A stretch of DNA of 64,000 nucleotides from a virus: the IMG/VR virus record IMGVR_UViG_3300029319_000012, positions 1 to 64,000 of that record; one strand, written 5' to 3'. The notes beneath the pieces were generated by a model. It was not told the origin of the DNA, made no database searches, and saw only the letters and a program-made list of their open reading frames with translations. A program made the position numbers and the translations under genes. Below are positions 60,001-64,000 of this stretch, one piece after another; position 1 is the stretch's first letter, and each line of letters begins with the position of its first letter.

Positions 60001-62489
60001 AGCCGGTTGATTATGTTGTTGGGGCAAGGATAACAAACAACCCATATACAATAAACATTGGACGCAATATTAAATCAGCCACGGTTAGTAATATGGCGTA
60101 TATTACTGATAATATTAATCAGTTTTTTGATAAGCATATAAATGATTCATATAACGATAAGGCAGATTTTTTTGGAAGCAGTCTTCCAAAAACAACACCA
60201 AGCCAGCGCGATTACTTTTATTCATTACCTGTAAAAACTATATATAATAATAATCCTGGAGATTTAAGTTTTGGCGGCATAGAGCGTTTTGTTTCGAATA
60301 GTACAGAAGTGCAGCAATACAAGAATTCTGTTAATAACATTTTCGCTTTTGATGATACCGCACCAAGCCCACTACCTCCACCGCCTTCAGGGGGAACAAA
60401 TGCAGCTCCTGGCGCGATTACTAGAACGCGAGAAAGACTATCTTCTATTTTTCAAGGGGCTAGCCCTTGGAGCAAGGAAAATATTCACGAATTTTTAGTT
60501 CCAAACGAAATCAATTCAAAATTAGGTAATTTTATTTTCCAACCGTTTGTTAAGATTGTAGAGCAAGATAATATTAACAAATTTTCTGTTGTTGAGTATC
60601 TAGATCCAGTAACAAAAGTGCCTTGTGACTCTCCAGGTATTTTAAATATCATTCCTGGAGCACAAATATTGCCTATTCTAGAAGATTATCGATCTGGAAA
60701 TAATCAATACAATTGTCATCTCTATGGCTATGTTCCCTTGAATGTCTGGACAGATTTTTATCAAAATGTATTTTTAACACAAATTGAAGAGGAGCCCTCT
60801 GGTAGATTAAAAAAATTATTTGCTAGATATGGACTTGAGCCATTCTTTAAAAGTATAGAGATCGGCATTCGAATGACTTATATAGCTTCGCACCCAATTG
60901 AATTTAAGTTTTCAGGATTTAATTACGCAGATTTTGTAAATGAAAATATATCACCCTCAGCGCTAGAAAAAACAAAAAGCATTATATCTACTAGAGCAAC
61001 AAGAGTTTATGGTCAGCCAACCACTGGGATTGGCGTGGATGAAAATGGCGCAGTCACTACACTTGTTAACGAAATGCATGTCCCTATCGTTGAAGTGTCA
61101 AGAGAATTAAAGTTCTCTAAAAGAGGCTTTATTGTTGAGGGTAACCTAGAGAGCCAACCTTATTCAAAGCTAGGAAGTTATTTATTGCTTGATGCATCCA
61201 CTGTTAGCACAATTAATGAGTTTATTATGGATATGAGCACAGTCGATTCAACTAATGAGCAATTTAATATGATTGATATTCTTTCAGATGTGGAAGATGT
61301 ACAAGCTATTGCCGGTCTTGTTAAAAGCTTTGGTAATAATTTTTCACAACTATTCTATAAAGATTTAGCACAAGAATTGATAGATAACTTAAAAGCAACA
61401 GCAGAGTTTAAACTAATATTTGATCATTTATTGCCGATAAAAGATTATTCAGCGCTCGCTTTCTTGTATGGGGGAGATAGCCTTAGTCCGCTGATTAAAG
61501 AATCATCAATCATACTTGAACAGACAAAAAATACTCTTAACAATATTGTTGATTCATTATTTAATGACGATCAATTTGATTTAAATCCTGATATTTTAAC
61601 TGCTAGATTAGAAGACACCTTAAAAGCTGACCAGACTGATACCAGGGGTAAAGGTACTGATTTAGAAAAAGAAATAGCGAAAATAATATTAAGAACGCCA
61701 CTTTTAGTTCTTAAAGGCTTTGTCGAGGTAACAGATCCCGCTATCATATTAGCTAAATTAATTATTGACATTGCTAATAGTGTTCAGCAAGCAGCAATCG
61801 CAGCTGCAGAAGCTGCTTTGAATGCTGCAAAACAAGCAGCACGTGGAGCCTTAAGGGAATCAGAGAATGCCAAGTCGCAAACAGAAATTCAAGTTCGCGT
61901 CGCTGCATCACTAGCACAATCAACTTATGACTCAGGAATAAAAGACTCTCTAGAGTCGCTTGGTCATGCAGACGCTGTTACTTTTGATGTTAGCGCTGAT
62001 GCTATCAGCGATTGGCAAGACACAGTGAAAGTAAATGATAGTCAAAAAGCAGAAATAAAAGCAAAGGCAGAGGAAGATCCTGAAACTTATGAGGCTATTT
62101 TAGCTTTCATTGAAACGGTTGAATCTCTAGAGGAGCTAATAGAAGTTTTTGTAGAGTTAGAAGAAACTGTAGAAACTTTAAAAGAAAAAGTTGCACAAAT
62201 TCAAAATGAAATAGATACAAAATTAGCTGAAGCAAAGAAGATCCTAAAAGATATTTTTGCTTCTCCATTCCTGCTTCCAGGGCTATGGGCAGCAATGGTG
62301 CCAACCATGGTGCCTCTTGGAGGTGGTTTAATTCCACCGCCACCTGGCTTGTTTGTACCAACGCCACCGAGTACCATCCCTGGTATGATTTATTTAGCAA
62401 TACTATTTATAGATGGAGTAGAGCAAGCTATACATAATTCTACGCAAAACACCAACAACGAAGATAATAATTGCAGTGATGAACTGTAG
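51033..62489 (+). CDS. Giant structural protein, 3818 aa
   Basis: An 11.5-kb frame starting at ATG 51033 after AGGA, without internal stops, fills the space between the spike-like gene and gp25. No whole-protein family is known to me. Visible parts are repeated Gly/Asn/Asp-rich alpha/beta segments, a KAYVGPGRVQS-like beta stretch near 1640, a Pro run (PSPLPPPPSGG) near 3110, a long Ala-rich coiled coil (AAIAAAEAALNAAKQAARG) near 3590 and a Pro/Gly-rich hydrophobic C terminus (MVPLGGGLIPPPPG). Size and place make a tail, baseplate or tape-like virion protein likely. Marine T4-like phages are known to carry giant genes of this kind near the wedge genes. Its true role needs structural data. Confidence 0.6.
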   Translation: MPTPTIDEAIVGFANVVASISELLDTPGQGNQVLWGIPIGTAQDLDWDDSLPFPMTINQPEVSFMGFDDLDEQEQEFASTQALKEEFILIFKAIRATAALIIQDDKAITLPAPALEALGITPLPKNISSFQQNIIPKVKTFVEDLKIMQENYYFSANQDELNEAFTPAPGVEIFSQISSILDPDGAILEFLGLFGTTVSLLPDVRSISTTSSPANSVFLTDSELERSLGFFGNAPDYYIGFLLSPKRSGIFDDPNNPDKKFVRNNGYIPARRSPFAETGFREEHGWDKPVTQHYDDINGLVDIVGGTFDSNGIEIPLGTAVYVTEIVEGAEGLWVGFVPFPNAQFTEQQIKNLTLDYKYILYTRPEFIRKSENSANLSPEPLLKYNPSSTISNSQLEAAYDQVGSGVVKTLHTANKLANEQSKEFFDPQGQSFSWTSLKKMDFFLQYVDFGFYNEKEYREIIAPQGPDGSGPRGPLLRPDILESNTRYKFSSGYYYFIVGDGSTPQLVATSSDANPTSYTADGVPVGLSDDEAEAIRAGNLGVVSEQTRNAAFNDLLRALGKDTTPSALLNSIKNKYFAEISSAVNPSSISDSNQRVLYAVPASYIEPLPDSKAAYDEDFLPGSQFLGGKNYIANIKLQDFIVENESGTSAEGASEQTEHVKSIVAKLEEFSKQVQIFEDNGGTVLNPKSLPFDMQTQIDAFKKLPTILRAFLQRQAAPYSDSSDLLDSLIAESITDPESNHRLEIGLKDNGKLGEDVRLTISYVLFIPDPESQSTLRSAITARSSFIDIFDAETNAPTGIGFILRRGLDFLRNEIAGLDVSTGLVADASTGQAIDELSTLNDQSSVMGTRSLFYLMHADYIKDFSRNDASDDPVNKANKWVYDLQEITVPPLLIWYSKKASAANEKPDCSELYEKLQRLGPNPTEEELLIQETYYRDCLDYHYDKFKKPTPATGLRTSRVSLESAMDKMSNSKTGGMSKEGMIVYRAFLNHLDPQGIMSLMMACFQHKLGLPLTAEAICEYAITKLVEADFLGFSKAVNDFSPVLAAALGLTPTFVDPAKRKELEDKIDKNLSTIAENFDDAMTADGKQPPDEQASTRVGPLGPVVDDSFAGTEVATALAILYAQTEVQESILGNDPNVAGITEAIEALRRAELKEYRIDLVPAFRANQDAQAELEAYERVQIERERKKLLDSGYSSRQTDSILILNGLLRPSPTQIDGFLTGPNNVFDSGTRATDFLNKTVRPGRIDGSLSTGAPGLQSAAQGLQEAKAWVSWAKRIVDLGAICEAVVGPLLKLPGNLLKGDGEGFFDDYARRLQKYFDFPKPKFNLPDNLPVDNRVGDYNKKLLEAFLGMIGMMLGQVANALLRDLLERCFEEEDPQSAGSPVDSTPALDIPSLQNRIAPLIPNAPRADILAWLTALLDRLNKAQLCSLLRREASTRLLNFCVDYTRTSHPLVYQSGIDSSEQIKNIFAILGEEVGLDICNTIEAVEAVLTEDACGKVEYNTDDRINSLMEAGLTQKEAQLQTFRELQAFKDKIFDLGEFLFPNNNPLENKLPDICGPNGFFVLPPAIKTSMKKITDNMLAQVKGALISDMADLKFLTLPPKAITAANNPDQLLGSFADFTKNARDPYKKLLFAYVGPGRVQSVDGDNFNIDYGGMPNYQLCYNESVHYNMIHVPKSQSEVVDQIISDRVDKFIADQKQKALNNLYTSLNTYESVTLEAFEALVATGDGDLDEGLKFIVDQAFEYFLGNSHISLQIGDDGKYHPHDTTAENLQGSLEDAIRQRIQGTVGPEGSALYEQTVHKQGDGDQSNIYVGGDLSHEIYYGGMNNTSPPSLIKNLKFTDEFTILGMPFMIQGSDKYPDNTILIGKGDAGEDGKSFQTDYGGGGANRDLSVYTTGSFQTFESDVDLEPLPEGSGVGSYAQEVRRLIQERSSALSTGNSLLRVTYDSPAAELLSAPGFVPINISTLLREFPQDFIYAKSSGPLLAENFEDYSEEHASFVAKFPAVFTNLSNALQEYMEKNDLLSVKTKDLAEGTSQNGAEVVGALGSPVQMTGEGEVVELGDGETTILYGPAPNDFTGFNSSIIDGISDHIKSQFAKDLKPMGLENFIYSHEMLVHGQKSKYRPAAVLEDTLERGPGTSWGLKATPAVNHAKTEKDDLRAIFSNFGSSLSRTYFSLDTKLKDISPNRNHWYGMLMAFTGVQLDGAIDNLNKYNMDSHPGSYEDEGDTDRYFEELKMFRASPGLRFITEHIAYVNDKDHNIIDAFMEFTLGEASGITEERVSAIYPNLKGIVGNIKGVMLTKMRFFCDTVTYEGHDRRFLHDAGAAVGQMDSIPREPKPKDDSESYDGNKLYPSIMPLAILYEEVFRDPTNAWNQDADTLLNLYSMDTEPVSEELKEALENYSPSGFPPYFGFKENGMEDYILGRADNDFALALESYHSFNPNTIKLDLPVRNISVLSVDAGETTKRITDLFSDLGSGIDAANDDPELKAELSTVSEQLGLLSVNSSMIYQNFDSDVSLSTLYPDYKDAYFFGKGKFVESDFDSFYYAVAEPSNSDSALVRKLNNAKYNFNIYRSQGLDMGQNVSNLLTNIYTIDPPLNPPYENFLPKKEIVDTYIETIYPSELNYTNQITHGADKIVIATTPDNQTAGFSTVPDLLPNMTGKLPPEDPITRLFHHDKNTRAKIFGRLITKKLEKAFLDNGGTVNQDALAYIEHNLSSYGYSAMKMAYSNQAFAKLKSSRLNTRKMLRKIWDKILQLPENSSASQECKDLFDRINLSTTKDLIKTNTDFFNVSKVKNLILDSFEKAACRDVFNPETPRDSAARNALLEGSIIVLIKVYCLEMCLASVFAWDSFNLRDVFSSKLMTRVIVQNIKEGIVTSPRAISFDDIANVASQYLIKKIPKYDQYYAGIIPQSPFEKMVEMEANDLAGTIQNMLPNSNPLTTDLTIDLVKNSDPDFAVSFDTKFPSFVENEGQFLYALSKLLSETEPVDYVVGARITNNPYTINIGRNIKSATVSNMAYITDNINQFFDKHINDSYNDKADFFGSSLPKTTPSQRDYFYSLPVKTIYNNNPGDLSFGGIERFVSNSTEVQQYKNSVNNIFAFDDTAPSPLPPPPSGGTNAAPGAITRTRERLSSIFQGASPWSKENIHEFLVPNEINSKLGNFIFQPFVKIVEQDNINKFSVVEYLDPVTKVPCDSPGILNIIPGAQILPILEDYRSGNNQYNCHLYGYVPLNVWTDFYQNVFLTQIEEEPSGRLKKLFARYGLEPFFKSIEIGIRMTYIASHPIEFKFSGFNYADFVNENISPSALEKTKSIISTRATRVYGQPTTGIGVDENGAVTTLVNEMHVPIVEVSRELKFSKRGFIVEGNLESQPYSKLGSYLLLDASTVSTINEFIMDMSTVDSTNEQFNMIDILSDVEDVQAIAGLVKSFGNNFSQLFYKDLAQELIDNLKATAEFKLIFDHLLPIKDYSALAFLYGGDSLSPLIKESSIILEQTKNTLNNIVDSLFNDDQFDLNPDILTARLEDTLKADQTDTRGKGTDLEKEIAKIILRTPLLVLKGFVEVTDPAIILAKLIIDIANSVQQAAIAAAEAALNAAKQAARGALRESENAKSQTEIQVRVAASLAQSTYDSGIKDSLESLGHADAVTFDVSADAISDWQDTVKVNDSQKAEIKAKAEEDPETYEAILAFIETVESLEELIEVFVELEETVETLKEKVAQIQNEIDTKLAEAKKILKDIFASPFLLPGLWAAMVPTMVPLGGGLIPPPPGLFVPTPPSTIPGMIYLAILFIDGVEQAIHNSTQNTNNEDNNCSDEL

Positions 62490-62501
62490 AGGTTTAAGCA
62501 A

Positions 62502-62903
62502 ATGTCTGGAATAGGTCCAAAGTTACCATTATCACGAGATGTAGAAGAAGGTTTTTATGTTTCTAATAAAACGTATGCTGAGCAAATAAAGCAAAATTTC
62601 AAAAACTTACTTTTAACATCACCTGGCGAACGAGCCATGAATCCTGATTTTGGAGTTGGTCTAAGGGATGTGTTGTTTGAGCCAAGACCGGTTGCAATTA
62701 ACAAGATTAAGCAAAGAGTTAATCAGCAAACGAAAAAGTACTTGCCATTCCTTGTGATAGAAGAATTAAACTTTGACCAAGGCGGCGATGACCAGTTTCA
62801 TGTTGACTCAAACATACTTTCTATTGAAATACGTTTTTCTGTACCAAGTTTAAATTTAAATTCTTCAATAATTTTAAATTCTGAGGATAATTATAGCACA
62901 TGA
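62502..62903 (+). CDS. 25: Baseplate wedge protein, gp25-like
   Basis: The 133-residue protein has the family core LLLTSPGERAMNPDFGVGL then LRDVLFEP at about 37-62, which is the GPW_gp25 signature of contractile-tail baseplates. GAGG stands nine bases before ATG 62502. T4 gp25 is 132 residues long and joins the wedge to the tube-sheath start. It overlaps gp6 by ATGA, the order expected in T4-like phages. Confidence 0.9.
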   Translation: MSGIGPKLPLSRDVEEGFYVSNKTYAEQIKQNFKNLLLTSPGERAMNPDFGVGLRDVLFEPRPVAINKIKQRVNQQTKKYLPFLVIEELNFDQGGDDQFHVDSNILSIEIRFSVPSLNLNSSIILNSEDNYST

Positions 62904-64000
62904 AAGATGAAACTAAAAAACTAATAAGATATACCAATAGAGACTTTAACTCTATTAAGCGTGGCTTGGTCGATTATGCTAAAAGATACTATCCAGATGT
63001 GTATAAAGACTTTTCTGAAGCATCATTCGGCTCGTTAATGCTCGATACTGTTTCTTATATTGGCGATGTTTTGTCTTTTTATCTAGATTATCAAGCAAAT
63101 GAGTCGTTCCTTGATACAGCTATTGAGTACAACAATGTGTTAAGATTAGCAGAGCAAGTAGGCTACAAAGAGCATCTAAGCTCAAACTCTTTTGGTGTGC
63201 TAACAATGTATGTTATATGCCCAGTTGATGTAGACGGTTCTGGTCCAGATTTAGATTACTTGCCAGTTTTGAACAAAGGATCAAAATTTTCAACTACAGC
63301 TGGTCAGATATTTACGTTGGTTGATGATGTTAACTTTGCTGATCCAAACAACGAGGCTGTTGTTGCAACACAAGACAACGACGGCGCACAGACTGCGTTT
63401 GCTATTAAGGCATATGGAAATGTTATTTCTGGCGAGCTTACAGAGACAACCGTGAACGTTGGAGCATTTAAAAGATTTTTGAACATCCCAATCACTGAGC
63501 CAAATATAACAGAAGTTGTTTCAGTTGTTGATTCAGAGGGTCATGAGTATTTTGAGGTTGACTATCTTTCGCAAGACGTTGTTTATAGGTCTGTTGTTAA
63601 TAAAGACCCTGATACACGAGAAACAACACCAAACATCATAATAACAACATCGGTACCGAGGCGATATACTGTAAGTAAAAAGTTTGGTCAAGTCTCATTA
63701 AAGTTTGGCTATGGTTCTGAGGATACGTTAAAAGCAGATGCAGTGACTCACCCTGCAAATGTTGTTTTAAAGCGCCATGGCAGAGATTATGATTCAGATC
63801 TTTCATTTGATCCAGCTAAGCTTATCCAGACTGATAAGTTTGGTATTTCGCCAGCCAACACAACAATGACAATTGTCTATAGGACCAATACTTCTGACAA
63901 CAATAATGTTGCTAGTAGGGCTCTAAATACTGTTACTCTTCCTTTAATGACTTTTGGAGCAAATGCAACAGATGCGTCAAAAAGAAGTCTTGTTTCAAAC
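62900..64000 (+). CDS. 6: Baseplate wedge protein, gp6-like (truncated by the window end)
   Basis: ATG 62900 overlaps the gp25 stop. The first 367 residues are visible and open to the last base. The N-terminal part, YTNRDFNSIKRGLVDYAKRY then SLMLDTVSYIGDVLSFYLDY, is typical of the gp6/J-like baseplate family. Later residues are Gly/Asn/Asp rich beta sequence. In T4, gp6 forms the core ring of the wedge. The rest of the gene lies beyond the window. Confidence 0.85.
   Translation, partial: MKDETKKLIRYTNRDFNSIKRGLVDYAKRYYPDVYKDFSEASFGSLMLDTVSYIGDVLSFYLDYQANESFLDTAIEYNNVLRLAEQVGYKEHLSSNSFGVLTMYVICPVDVDGSGPDLDYLPVLNKGSKFSTTAGQIFTLVDDVNFADPNNEAVVATQDNDGAQTAFAIKAYGNVISGELTETTVNVGAFKRFLNIPITEPNITEVVSVVDSEGHEYFEVDYLSQDVVYRSVVNKDPDTRETTPNIIITTSVPRRYTVSKKFGQVSLKFGYGSEDTLKADAVTHPANVVLKRHGRDYDSDLSFDPAKLIQTDKFGISPANTTMTIVYRTNTSDNNNVASRALNTVTLPLMTFGANATDASKRSLVSN

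Noticed and set aside
62403-62409. CTATTTA near the end of the giant gene
   Set aside because: It is inside coding sequence about 90 bases before the gp25 start, too far to fit the other boxes.

Overview
This window is a piece of a large AT-rich tailed-phage genome, from a contractile-tailed phage related to T4 that resembles marine T4-like phages. The calls that anchor this are a gp25-like baseplate wedge protein followed by a gp6-like wedge protein at the right end, a gp55-like late sigma factor, a PIN-PhoH ATPase, two fibre proteins ending in S74 intramolecular chaperone domains, and a block of small basic proteins of types I remember from marine phage genomes. Two Amidase_2 lysins and several lipobox proteins point to a Gram-negative host. 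Genes are tightly packed, mostly on the + strand, often with ATGA or TAATG overlaps. No stretch over 300 bases lacks a gene.

Layout. 1-490: two small minus-strand envelope genes. 489-4925: a 1478-residue protein with a hydrophobic centre and an N-terminal tag shared with other proteins here. 4936-8382: small unknowns, a lipoprotein with five MopE-type acidic repeats and a VWA domain, and a lipoprotein zinc protease. 8398-12107: an amidase, a protein with a C-terminal Nudix domain, and a second amidase with a peptidoglycan-binding domain. 12088-16605: small membrane proteins and the two S74 fibre proteins, closed by a strong intrinsic terminator. 16795-21628: a Pol-beta-type nucleotidyltransferase, a HExxH protein and a 924-residue fusion of a ligase-like domain with a cytidylyltransferase-like domain. 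21600-25615: a run of small, very basic or cysteine-rich proteins, several with the same N-terminal amphipathic tag; one appears to be split by a -1 frameshift at a run of ten A. 25719-30832: small genes, a tRNA with anticodon UAU, a lipoprotein serine protease, PhoH, a lethal-factor-like metallopeptidase and a PD-(D/E)XK nuclease. 30839-43765: thirteen glycan genes (at least six clear glycosyltransferases, sugar-nucleotide enzymes, a radical SAM enzyme and a methyltransferase). 43758-45515: small genes and the late sigma factor. 45518-64000: virion genes, including a 3818-residue protein, ending in gp25 and a truncated gp6.

How the parts may work together (inference). The sigma factor would drive the late genes. 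The amidases and small membrane proteins would open the cell. The glycan operon could change the host surface or decorate the virion. The tagged basic proteins may be packaged in the head and injected with the DNA, as T4 internal proteins are. The lipoproteins and signal-peptide protein would act in the host envelope. All names rest on motif recognition by eye; no database search was run.
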